This document shows, one piece after another, positions 22,388-34,757 of a stretch of DNA of 64,000 nucleotides. The notes beneath the pieces were generated by a model, which worked only from the letters and a program-made list of their open reading frames with translations, searched no databases and was not told the origin of the DNA. The stretch comes from Marchantia polymorpha subsp. ruderalis. Lineage: Eukaryota > Streptophyta > Marchantiopsida > Marchantiales > Marchantiaceae. The DNA lies in contig AP031354.1 of NCBI GenBank assembly GCA_037833965.1, positions 722,001-786,000 of the forward strand, read 5' to 3'. Every line of letters begins with the position of its first letter. Position 1 is the stretch's first letter. The position numbers and the translations under genes are program-made.

Positions 22388-25300
22388 GAATTCAGCTGGC
22401 AAACGAATTTGAAGCCGACCTCGAGAGCAGCTTTAAGTGATTGCAAGGACACCGAAACTTTTTTTGCGAGTACCCTTCAGCAATGTTCGGGCTCAATTTT
22501 TATTCAACAGATAAACTCGACCTGATACTTATACTATCCGCAACACACTCGACATGTGAAAACCCGACGTTGCTTCCTTGACCTGGTCAGCTATAGCAAC
22601 GTGAAATTTCTTTGTGGATGAAGGTGAAAGGTGGGTCCACTTTGCAAGACCGTGTCACATTTCAATTGAGGTGACAGGTTGATGTGGCCCCTACGGCTTT
22701 CACAGCGAGCCAAGGGCGTCAGCTGTTGTCGATCATGTTCATTGCAGATCAATTCAGACCTTTTCTGGTGCGAGCTTTATCTGCCAACGTTCTCACTAAG
22801 CCTGTAGAAGGCCATCCAGTGTCAAGCAGGTCGTGAGATCACCGACAGGTCGATCAGAAGTTTCTCAACCCAAGTGCTGCGTCTGTCACAGCAAATGTAG
22901 GAAAGCAGATTCAGTGCCAACGGTTCGTCTGAGAACTAATCAACGATTATTCTCGTCCCATGATACCTACGGAAGTGTTCGACCTCTTAACCGAACTCCA
23001 AAGTTGTTTACCTGAATTCTATCCGAGATCAGTCAGAGGAAATACAGTGCTTCTGTACTTTTAGACTGGCTGTGATCCCTCATCTGTGTTCTCTTGGACG
23101 TTACTGGAAGCAAAGAAGGATCACTTAATGAAACCCTTCGAAGTATCGACAAGGTGACGTTTCAGACCTTGAATTAGTAAAAGCTTTGATATATACCGAT
23201 TAACAACAAAGAAAACGCCCTGTTGTTGGGATCGATGCTGCTAATTAAGGAACGCGGATATTTATGTGATGCCCGAATCTGTCTGGATCTCTGGCTTCTC
23301 TGCTAGCAATGAAGTCAGATTGAACTTGCAAACCTCCAGGAAGTTCAGCAACACGTGGCGCTGAGCTAGTTCGTTTCTTCATGGCAAGAGAAAGCCGAGC
23401 TGCTTTTAGAGTTGTACCTGCCTGCAAGCCAATGCCCTTGAAAAACTTCTTAGAAGATATTGTCAATGGGCAGAGTGTTCTAGCGGATACCCCATCTGAG
23501 ACGTGTGATGAGTTCGCAGTTTCGAACTCTTTTTACTTACACGGCAGCTGCCCTTTACACCTTCTATTGCTCCAAATTTCACATCAGCCTGGCAGGAATC
23601 TGGTCAATTTTCCATTGACCTGTCCACGGCTGTAAACTAGTGTGTACAGTTAATCCAACTCGCCCGTTTGTAGTAACTGAAGATGTTGCGAAGCTGAGGG
23701 GAGGGGAGTAGGGAGGGTGGAAGCGAGATCTTCACAATTTATGATCAGCAGATTCAGTAATTTAAGCTGCTGCATGACTGGTCCATTCTTACGGATCATG
23801 TAGGCGTCATCCCGACAGGAAGTTCAGGACATTTCGTCTGCTTACAGCCTAGGAGCTCACGCCACCTGTCGGACAATCATAGGAAGATGTCTGTTCAGGG
23901 GAGCTGGTCAAAGTAGCAGGGTGCAGGTGCGCAATTTTGGATATCAGCGAGCGCGTCAAAAAGCTCGCAGTATTCCAGTCTTGTCCAGTCGGCGCTATGC
24001 TAGCGACCATCCGTCTGGTCAACCAGGCTGGATGTGAATCTCGTGTCAAAGGATCGATGGTTTCTGGATTGTGGTGTGTAGCAGCCATACTACGGAAGAT
24101 ACGAAAATCCTGCCAAAAGCCCAAATGCAGATAACATGTCCTGACGTTCTTTCATGCATCAACAACGATGACATATCTCCAACTAAAGTGAAGCACATCG
24201 TTGCCGTGCTGCAAGCTACGAAGAGGTTTTCAGGCTGGTACCTTTCCGTGTGTTGCATAGCGGGCGTAGACTTTGTTGACTTGAGAGCTCTAATAAGGGT
24301 GTGGATTGAGATTAAGGCATTCGTCATCCGTAACGTCGAACACGCATAAGAACCAAAGCAGGATTTCAATAATATAGACTCTGCAGTACAAACCTTCCTT
24401 CCTCAAATAGAAAACCATATCGACTACATACACTCATATCCGGCCTGTTGACATGAAAATGCTGTTATTTTCTCATATTACGTCACTCTGTTGACTGGTT
24501 GCTCACAAAGCTAGTTTGGATTCTGACCAAGTTTCATTTGACGATTTGGCGGGTGGATCATAAAAGGGACATGAAAGGCATTCTCTCAAATCTAGTTAGC
24601 TGGATACAATTTTTTCACAACCTTCGCCCTCAGATTAAACTTAAAAATAAGAAGTGCATAACTATTTGAATTGACATAATTGGCTTTGGATGGCTGTGCA
24701 TTAACGCGACGCCAAGCTCGGCGCTCACTGTTAATGGACCTGCCTGAATGGTAAAAATTGAAATCTGAACAGCGACAGTGATAAAATCTGATCGGAGATC
24801 ATATAATCTGATCAGATTTTCAAAAATCCAGTGGTTCCATCTGGGTACAAAAATTGCTCGCACATAGCTTTGGAGATGCTTATAAGGATGGTTATTCCCA
24901 AGCTTCATGCACGAAGCCCTACCTCACATGCAACAAGGTAGTCTCGAGCGACACTGCAAACCTGACTCATCCGAGTGATGCCTTCGTCTCCAATTCTTTC
25001 TCCTACAACAATAAGATTAATTATCTCATACTTGATTAAACAACATGGACAAAAACAAAACCTCAACCCTAACTTTGAAGTCCTCTTCTGGCTTCCGGGG
25101 CCGTAGGAAAATTTTCATCGACGAAGGTAGACGTGAGCATTGACAATGGAGATTTGACCACGTCCAACCTACCTAGGACGACCCCAAAAATTCCAGAAAA
25201 AGTCTCCGGCATATTCTTCACCCAGTAAGTTCCTGAGCCAGAATGATTTAGAGCCAGGGACCAAAAGACGTCGACCTTTGGGCCTAACTTCATTGGATAT

Positions 25301-25748
25301 CTTGCTGACATCTTCCGCCAGGGTGCTGTCGAGAGGGTGATGTTGAGAATAACGCAAAGTTGGGTTGAGGATGAGGCTGATTGTAACTTCAGTGCGCTGT
25401 CTTCACGAGAGAGCACGGCTGCGAGTCTGCACATTTGGTGGAGCACCAGAGAAAATGTCGACTTCAACGAGTAGGGCAGTTTCTGTGGAAGTATAATTAA
25501 ATACCATTTGCTTTTATCTTCATCCTAGCCTCATTGACCGTGACTTGACAACAGATATTTGCTTTCTCATTACAGCACTGCCTGACTACAAAAAGCTGCC
25601 AAAATGAAGCATCCGGAAAGAAGACAGGCAGGTTCCCAAGGTCATTATCACGATATCATTTCTATCGTATCTTAAGAACTGGGTCGACATTGATCTCGAC
25701 ATCGCGTCAGCTGATAGTGGATTTGCAACCATACGTGGAGGTGGAGCT
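22388..25748. other. Lectin gene upstream flank and intergenic DNA
   Basis: No gene is recognised. Minus-strand frames around 25069-25467 read for about 130 codons with some protein-like composition, but shift frame and match nothing I know. The rest has only short overlapping frames. Confidence 0.45.
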
Positions 25749-26010
25749 ATGGCGAAGTCAAGTCAACTGGCCTGCTCGATTGCATTTTTGTTCTTTGTTG
25801 GGGCTGCATCAGCTCAGTTCTAATCAACCCTGAAGTGCTGACTTCAGAGTCGGATCTCACGGACTTCATTGAGTACAGTCGGACAGAAGAGTGCGTATGC
25901 TTAATTCTTCCTCGTCCTAGTCATCAAAACCTTCAACATTAAGCAGGCCTGGCTGGATCGCCAACAGAAATAGACTCGTGCACCCGAACGCACTTTTGTC
26001 CGTGAAGCTC
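25749..26010 (+). pseudogene. Decayed paralogue of the bulb-type lectin gene
   Basis: It opens with MAKSSQLACSIAFLFFVGAA, closely matching the signal peptide of the lectin at 22372, but meets a stop after QF. Further on, LSTVGQKSAYA, a stop, FFLVLVIKTFN and QAWL mirror LSTTGQKSGYG...FYLALVIKPFTVSEAW of the intact gene. NRLVHPNA, matching NRDTPVHQNA, then follows in a shifted frame. Several stops and frame shifts make it non-functional. It is on the opposite strand to the intact gene, so it is an inverted duplicate. Confidence 0.75.
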
Positions 26011-26045
26011 AGCACTTCTGGTCCTAAGAGACTCAGAACGCTCTC

Positions 26046-27813
26046 TCGGTTGGATGAGGAAAATAAATTTATAAAAGTTGAGATTTTCTTCAAGTGTCTA
26101 TACTACTCAAACTTTGAATATTACATGAGATTAGTTATGTTTCAGATGAGGCATTTATTTTGGTAATATTTTTCTTCAAGAGTCGAAAAAGAAGTTTCCC
26201 ATCATAAGGCTAACTTCTCTCCAACAGAGTCTAAAAAACTGCAATTTACTTGGTCCTCAAAACCTAGTTCTTCTAACAGTCCCCAATTGCAATGAGGTTC
26301 ATTGCACGATCACCTAAAATTTATGCACATGTTTATGTAAACCGGCACTTACTAGATTTAGTTTGTAGCCATGTAAGTTATGATAATTATATAGTGCTAG
26401 TGCTCATCTATCACGAAAGATTTATAGCACATCAAACATGGCAATATATATTAACTGAATAATATCTATCATACATATTATTTTTATCCTGAGACATGGA
26501 TGTTGAAAATATATGTATCAGTACCAAAGCATCATCACGTATAACAGTCAAGTGGCTTGTTCCATACACTTCCATAAAGAGTGCTCGGAATTGAGGGCTA
26601 TCAGATTACATAGTAGCTACTCTCCACCATTCAATATCATAATTTAGAACTTCGCTCGCAGAAAGAACTTTTTCCAATGACATCGTCTTACGCTTCACGC
26701 TTCGCTTCTTAGTGCACGGGAACCGAAGCGTTGCATAAATGTCAGAAAAGCTAGGGTTACATCCTAAACAGATGCCTCACGTCTATATCAAGGGCAAAGA
26801 TAAACAAGGGTTAGGAATAATACAATGAAGCACAAGGGGTTTCGATTTTGGATCCATTCAAAAGTTGGCAGTACGCAATGATATACTATACTGAGCTTGA
26901 ATGAGCCCTCCGTGCAGCCATAGATAGAATTTTCGCATAAAACATGCCAAACTTGTGCCCTTTCTCGTTGCAATTGAGGAGTGGAGAGGTCACAGAGGTT
27001 CCGCCCGTACATGTGTAACGGTTCCAGATCGGTCCGCCTCCGTATAATGGCCTCTTGCTTACTTATCGTACATGAGTGATGGGTGATCCTCAGGCTACTG
27101 CAAGAAGATGGACGATGCTTGCATTGAAATATGACTAAACCATCAGTACGTCATGCACCAACAATGTAGATTGGCTATTGGAGACGAAACATTAGCTTTA
27201 TACAATGAGTACTAACTTAGCGTCGGAGACTTCGTCCGTCCAAACTTTAGCCACTATAACATTCACTTGGAAAAAAAAAAGAGACCGTCGACGCTCACTT
27301 GTCTTCTGTGGCCAATTTGCTCAAGTGTACATTGCAATGATTAAATACCTTCGTACTTGAACCTGTATCATTGCATATTCAACATGAGCGTGATCGGCCT
27401 GTGAATTTCAGAGATGCTAGTACTTCAGAGTGAAGTGCTGGTTTCGGAATCCAGAGTCTAATGAATGTTATGAGGTTTGACATACTGGAACAACAACAAG
27501 TTGAGCCAACAAGTTTTCGACTAGATCATTCTTCTACTGGTATGTGTATCAAGTTGAAGATAATAATTTGCTGCAAAATGTTCAGTCAGTTTTGAAGAAC
27601 AGGCAGTAGAATGTCAGACAGGCCAGGCCAGAGAATGTCAAGACATTCTTTGGCCTTAATATTGAATATCTCATCCCCCATGCTGAGTTGAAGTCAGATC
27701 CAATTTTAACTCTAGGACTCTTGATCGATGACCTTCGTCCATTCTTACGTCAAGTAACCTGCTTTGCTACTGAATGCAGAAGGAACCAGCAGGTGAAAGG
27801 TTGGTATCAAAGA
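26046..27813. other. Intergenic DNA upstream of the carboxypeptidase gene
   Basis: AT-rich with short frames only. It includes a near-perfect hairpin at 27626-27655. The promoter of the carboxypeptidase gene must lie here, but I see no certain TATA box. Confidence 0.45.
27626..27655. repeat. 14-bp inverted repeat with one mismatch, 2-nt loop
   Basis: GGCCAGAGAATGTC, AA, GACATTCTTTGGCC. One G:T-type mismatch interrupts the arms. It lies about 160 bp upstream of the carboxypeptidase start codon. Confidence 0.85.
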
Positions 27814-30800
27814 ATGTTGTCCAGTGCCAAGGGTTCCCTCTCGATGATGACACTGCAAGTGTCGGCGGTTATTTGCATCGTCCTGTCACTGACTGGTGCA
27901 GGAGCCGTCATAGCTGCACCAGAAGAGGACCTCGTCACTAAATTACCAGGTCTTCCTTCCTTAGGCTTCAAAATCTACTCAGGTTACGTCACCGTGGATG
28001 AGCAACATGGCCGAGCTCTCTTTTACTTCTTCGTGGAGGCGCAGAAAGATCCAGAGAATAAACCCCTCACGTTGTGGCTAAATGGTGGTAATCACTCATT
28101 ACTGAATCTTTGAAGACTAATTCTTGTTGATTGTATACTTCAATTTGTTAGGAACAGTTTCCAACGTTTCATACTTCTTTTCTGTTCCTATTCTTTCAAC
28201 TTGCTGCTGCAGGGCCGGGATGCTCTAGTTTTGGAATCGGGAACTTCAACGAACACGGACCCTTCGCCATTCGAGAAAATACTATTGTGATAAATCCTTA
28301 TTCTTGGAACAAAGGTATGTAGCTCAAGAATATGTGACACCTGAGGCTTCAATGTCGAGTTTATGCTAGTAAAGTCTCTGTCATTACATCTTTTCTCCGA
28401 TATTCACTGGAGGAAAGTATGCACGAAAATACTGCATAATGTGGACTATTGCTCATGGACAGTTGTGTATTCTTGTGGATTTTGCAGAGTCGAACGTACT
28501 GTACCTGGAATCTCCAGCAGGAGTTGGATTTTCTTACTCCAACACTACCATCGACTACGTGACTGATGACGAAAGGACAGGTAAAACAGGCATGTTCCCT
28601 TTGATCATACATATTTGGAAAGATCAACATGACTTCGATGTGCTAGTCATTTCTCAGCATCAAAAGTGAAACGCAAGTCGTTCTATTTGTCGGACTTCCA
28701 GCTGATGACGGTTCTTTTTACTAAGAGTTTGAATTTATATTGCATGTACCATCAGTGGAGATGAATTTCAAACATATATTATCTCATGCTCGCTTCTTCA
28801 CAAACATAATCTATATCTCGTGTGTACCATATAATCTGCCTCACTTACGCGAGGATTGCCTCATTAAATATTCAGCAGGATATGTCAGTCAAATTTCATT
28901 AGCAACAAGCAGGAATATGCCACTGAGACTCGAGGTCATTTTCGAAGCCAAAGAGGGTGCTTACTCTGATCATGCACAGAAACAATGACCGCTAGAGAGA
29001 GATTCTAATATATTGGATATTACAGCTCAAGATGCTTTCGTATTCCTTCACGGCTGGTTGGAAAAGTTTCCCGAATACCAGAATCGACCTTTCTACATGA
29101 CTGGAGAGAGCTACGCAGGTACGAAGTTCTGATGATGTTTGGCTGAAGTTCTCGTCCCGGTACTCGCTTCCTTCCTTTCTTGCCAATGACTTTTGCAAAA
29201 AAAGGTATAATCAGAACTACGATATGACCGTGCAGCTGACTTCTATTTTTGTTATTCCAGGTTAAGTTACTGCTTCATTGCCTTCCCGTATATGTCGATA
29301 TTCCAAAATTGATTTTAATCTTGAGGATCTAAGTTAATTTCGCTGATTTTTTGGCGCACATTAAATTATATGTGCAGGGTTGTATATTCCTCAGTTGGCA
29401 GCTCTTTTTTTCAATAGTGATCTCAGACTACAGCTCCGAGGGATTATGGTAATTCTTCGCAGTATATTTCACGAATTGGAATGTCCGAAATAAAATACTG
29501 AAAAGGTTTACGATAGTTTTCGTCGCGCCTTTTTGCCAACGACTTTCAATTGACGGCCTAAAATTGATTCTGCGTCTCTTGATTGTGGACGCAGATTGGG
29601 AATCCCGTAATTAATGTAGAGGAGGATTTGAGTTATCCAGTTATGCTTTTCTTCTTGTACACACACGGAGTGATATCAGAGGAGTCTTACCGGAGATTGG
29701 AGGTTGAGTGTGGGATTTCCAATCGCAGTACCCAAGACAACAAAGCCTGCCGCGAGACTATGGATAATGTTTTCTACAGTGAGACGGGCATGATTGACTG
29801 GTACGACGTTCTTAGTGACACTTGCGCATCAGACAGAAATTTTATGCTGCTGACCAGCAACCTGCAGCTTCCGAAGGTAATGAGATCGTGGCTCAGAAAA
29901 AAATCTCTTGCAAGATTCTTGAATCTATGATTACAAGACTTCAAGCGATGACTGTAGACTGGATAGCAGGCTTAACAAAAGGCTGGTGAATATTATTGTC
30001 AGAGCACCAACTGATATGTAGCCTTTTTATGATCGCGTCATAAGAGAGCTTTGATATTGCGATTCGGCTGAATATGGAAATAACAGCTGCAGTGCTGAAA
30101 ATGAATTCGTAGGAAATCGCAGTTGCATGGTACTTTAAAGATTTGATTCCTAATTCCTGATTCCTAAACTGCAGATCCGAACGAGTCCTACCGGTCTCAG
30201 TAGAGTACACGTTACACCTGCAGACCCTTGTCACGAGAACGATATGGTTCCATACTTGGCCAGAGAGGACGTTCAGGCTGCTCTTCATGCACATCTTGCA
30301 AATGCTTCAATACCTTGGAGTGTGTGCTCGGAGTAAGTTTAGGCTGGACGATATCAAATTCTTGATGCCCTTGTGAAAATCTACACTGAAATGGATAATA
30401 AATGCTCGCACGTTTCAAATATGCAAGTATGTGAAGACTATAGATAGATCCATCTGGATAGATTCGAAAATAATAGCGACACCGCTATTGATTATACACA
30501 TGCTATGCTATCGGGCTTGATTGTGCAGTATTGTAGAATACATTTCAACAACAGTGACCGTGGAGCCCGAGCTGAAACTCTTGATAACAAGTGATATCAG
30601 AGTGTGGGTTTACAGGTGAGTTTGAGAAGACGAGACTCTTATACTAGAAAACAAAGCCTTGAATCTCATTCGAATGCAATCAACAGCAAGAACTCCTCTT
30701 TCATCGAGATGCTTTTTTCGCACTCTAGATAACAAGATAAGTAAAACCATACTGAGTGCAAGCAGCAATCTCTTGAAGATTTCTGGCCCATGCATGTGAA

Positions 30801-31444
30801 TCTAAATATGATATGAACTTTGTATTGACGTGTACCTTTTTTTTTTGATTGGATGGTAACAAAGAAAATATTTCCTTTCAACCGATTCAGTTCTTAGACT
30901 AACAAATGATACTTACCATTTCTTCTTCAGTGGAGATCAAGACTCTATCATCCCATTTACTGCGACTAGAAGAACAGTCGAGAAGTTTTCTCAAGCAACG
31001 GGTTTGAGAATCAGCTCTCATTACCAACCCTGGTTTGCGGACAACCAGGTAAGGCATGAAGTAGAGTTTTTTATTGTATTCTTAAGGCTAGTATTGATAC
31101 ACCTACATGGAGACGCTAGTACACGGGGCCGTTAATTTACTGAAACTTTGCCAACTGAAAATACGCCAAGACGATTTGTCAAAGACTCATGCAGAAGTTG
31201 TGAAATCTTCAAACTCTATATTCGGATATGAGAAATAACGCTGTTTATCTTCCTCAAGTCATTAACTCATGAATCAATTGGTAACGATCAGATCGGAGGC
31301 TGGACAGTGAGTTACGGGTCAAACCTTCTATTTGCAACCGTGAGAGGCGCCAGCCACATGGTTCCCAGAAGCCAGCCTGTACGTGGTCTTCAAATCTTCA
31401 CTTCTTTTCTGCGCGACAACAACCTTCCACTGAGACAAGAGTAG
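27814..31444 (+). CDS. Serine carboxypeptidase-like protein (peptidase S10)
   Basis: Ten exons with matching phases: 27814-28087, 28213-28314, 28488-28580, 29026-29118, 29378-29448, 29595-29876, 30175-30332, 30529-30615, 30931-31048 and 31292-31444, giving 476 residues, usual for plant SCPL enzymes. A hydrophobic signal segment ([15 protein letters not shown]) points to secretion or the vacuole. The oxyanion motif NGGPGCSS (from residue 90), the nucleophile motif GESYAG (Ser185), GDQDS (catalytic Asp391) and ASHMVP (His448) are all present. [19 protein letters not shown] is also typical. GDQDSIIP and the CS motif near residue 385 place it among carboxypeptidase-type (clade II-like) members, not obviously the acyltransferase clade; that is inference. 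The start could also be the second or third Met (27844 or 27847). Confidence 0.92.
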
Positions 31445-34400
31445 ATTCACCAACCTATGGGTACCATTCTTGAATACAATCTAGTCCGCAACGACAATGA
31501 GCAACCGATTTTGAAACACTCGACAGTACGTACGTTACGGCTTCTATGTTTTCGTTGCTTTTAGTGTACTTTACTTTGTTAAAAGTCGGGAAATGTGTAC
31601 CATGGACAATGAGAAGGATTTTCTCGTTTCTTAGTATACAAAAGCAATTCTTACTCTTAACAATTGTTTAGCAAACGTACTCGTGTATGTTATTCCAGTG
31701 TTATAGTATCTAGACGGAAAAGTAATAAATAGTAAGGAAACAAATGTTGAATAGATCAATTTAAATCAATTTGGACTTTCTTCGTCTTCGAACTGCATGG
31801 ACATGTAAATAACGCAAAAAATACGTTCAGTGTGCTGGCACTTCGGGGCTGGAACTCAAGAAGTACTTCTGTCACATATCCGTGACGGAGGATGAATTGA
31901 TCAAATTCCTCACTGAGCACCGTTGGAATTCTATAGCTGAAAGTTTATCACGTGAGCAAAACGTCGTCGTTTATGTAAGATGACGTTCCATATCCCCACT
32001 GCATGCTCTGGAGGAACTTTTTTCCACGATATAGAAAGATCTGTATTTTCTCTTGGAACGTGCACACAACATCATCCAACAAAATTTGCACATGTGAAGG
32101 AAGTCATCAAACGTGCACAGTAGCACTGCTGGTGGCTACAAGCTAAGAATATGAATGTTTTCGACAGATCAAGTTAGTAATTGTTACCGAGGACACAATG
32201 GGGCAGTTATCTTACTTTGTTGTCACTAAGCGGGAGGTTTAAATGGCCTCTCACTTGTTTTTTCAAGAACAAGTTTCTGGATTTTATAGTGGAACGGTCT
32301 AACGTATTCTTTGATGCTTCCAAATGAGGTTTCCTGATGAAACTACTATTTGGAAAAAAAATCTTCAAAAGTATTAGGAAGATGAACAGCGTTATCAGTG
32401 GCAATTGCAATTTCTTACGGAGAGCGAGGAGGAGACGGTGACTCTAGATGGTCAGTCATGATGACTTTAGTATTCCGATATCTGATTAGCGCAAGAAAAG
32501 AATTTGCATTCTTATGGACAGTCCCACGATCATTAGGATAATATTAGAGCATGTTCAGATATACTACTGAGTGGCATGAGGGTGACCTCGGTGGATTCCT
32601 TGCTTTGCACTTGGGCAAAGCGAAGCTGTATTGAGTGCAGCATGAATGAATAGAAGAAGCATTGAGTGCAAAACTACCACGCTTTCTATGACGCAGGACC
32701 TGACTGTTGAAGTTTAGCAGCAATGGAAGGTGGTTGGATGAGCTCCCTCTCCAAAGCTGATCTTTGAGTCATCAAGGGTACAAGGGGCTAACCTCTGTCA
32801 AAAGGAGGCAAAAGCTCAAGGCCTTGACGTACGCACTCTGCCTACGTCCCTGCCTTGATCTGTTAGAAAAGCAACTTACAAGCGTTGTAGCCTAAGGAGT
32901 TTCCAAGCTTGCAGCATATGGGCCGTGCTTGGAAATATGACGTCAATCCAAATGGAGAAGTTGTGTTAATTTCTTCAATTGTTGTTTGTATTTGAATTAC
33001 AACAACAAATCAAATTTTCTTCAAAAGCTAGTGATTTTTCTAAGATTTGATTTTAGATTCAAATAAATTTTAAAAACCTCATGGAGTATATGAGAACAAA
33101 AGAACTAGGGTCACAAATTTTAACATTTTCAAGTTTTATTGACATTTTAACTATTTTCAATTATTCAATTTGCATTGATAAGTACAAGTCAGGTTTTAGC
33201 AAATTGAAGATCAATTTCATATCAATAAAAAATTGCAAATTTAGATTGAAGATTGATGTGATATTAAAAGAAAATTGTAAGGAACTGCAATGATTTTTTA
33301 TGAACATAGTTGTGTTATATTTACAACCACAATTTATGATTAGTTTTATAACTAAATATTTTGTGTTAGATATGAAAAATTGTAACAAAAATGTCATCGG
33401 AAAAAGTTAAACTATCTCAATATTCTTTAAACCGGTTAAAGCTAAATTCAAATTTAATTTTATTGAGGCAAGATGCCAGAACAAATTTATGACATCACAT
33501 AAATGTAGATGAAACGTGTTTGGAAAGTGTTTTATAAAAAATGAAAATTTTGCAATGTTGGCTTTATTATTTTATATTTTAAAATAAATTTCACGCTTAT
33601 TATGGCTAAAAAAATCTCATATTTTGTTTCTTATAACTAGTATTACTTTGTTTCAACACACTTATTTTCGGTAAATATTTGGCCGTAGTTCATGTTGGAA
33701 CACATTTAAGTACTAAATATCTAGTTAATTTTTGAAACTTATCTTCTATCTACCATAGTCTTCGCATGTCTTCATTCCCTTTTACTCTGCTCCATCGAAA
33801 TATTGCAAAGTTGCAAGCGGAGCAGAAATCTAAAGAGGGCGACTTTTCTTGTATTGAGTTACTACCTCAGGTTATCCTTGTTCTCTGCACACAGCAACCT
33901 TTTGTTGAGGATGCTCCAAAATATCTAAAGCTACACAATTTTGTGTCGCCAACATATTAGCAGGAAAACCGTCTCCTCAGTCAAACAAGTGACAAAGTTA
34001 TGTTCGACACTTTATGGAGGACAAGTCTGCATTGAGAACATGAACGTCTGATAAGCCCTTGCTTGAATCATCTCGAAATAAAGGTTACGAGTTCAGTATC
34101 AACTCTGGAATTATGTCGAAGTAGAGATTACGCGTTGAATGTCTGTGTTCAGACGGTCGTAGCCGGATGTACTGACCTCTGTGACTGCTAACACAGTATC
34201 ATGCGATTGTGAAATCACGAACTCGAATCCTGGGTACTGGAAAGTTGTGTACAGCTACCGTTGGACGTGCATGTAGGCTGTTGACTTTTGCAAAGACGTC
34301 GTTAGAAAGTTCACGCGAAAACTTTACAACATGGCAAAATGACGATCACTCCAAGCTCTGCCCTCCTCAACTTTTGTACGTGATTAATTCTGTTCTTGCA

Positions 34401-34757
34401 TCTGAAAGTCACGAACAGAAGTGAAGAGAAACTCTGCAGAATTTCAATGACTGCAAAGGGATTCAGAAAACAATTCAGAGCTTGAGAGTTGAAATAGAGA
34501 GCAGAAGATACAGCACCCTTGCAGACACTTTGGTATGGAACTACGGCCAATAGGCCTATACTGGAAGATACCGTACATCTTGACATCAGGTGGGTACTGA
34601 AACTGTGTAAATCTTAACTTACTGTAAATTCGGCCGTGGAAAAATCAACATTATTCCAGCAAAGTCGCCATAGACAAACTCATTGAATTTACAAGAAAAA
34701 TGAAATGCAGCTCTCCTACACACTAAGTTCAATGTCATTGTACGGTCCAGAGGTAAT
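31445..34757. other. AT-rich intergenic DNA between convergent genes
   Basis: The carboxypeptidase and RecQ genes converge on this stretch. 33000-33750 is very AT-rich. No reading frame has recognisable motifs. Confidence 0.5.

Noticed and set aside
25069..25467. A minus-strand frame of 132 codons
   Set aside because: It has some protein-like composition but no family I recognise, and the likely frame appears to shift. Left unassigned.
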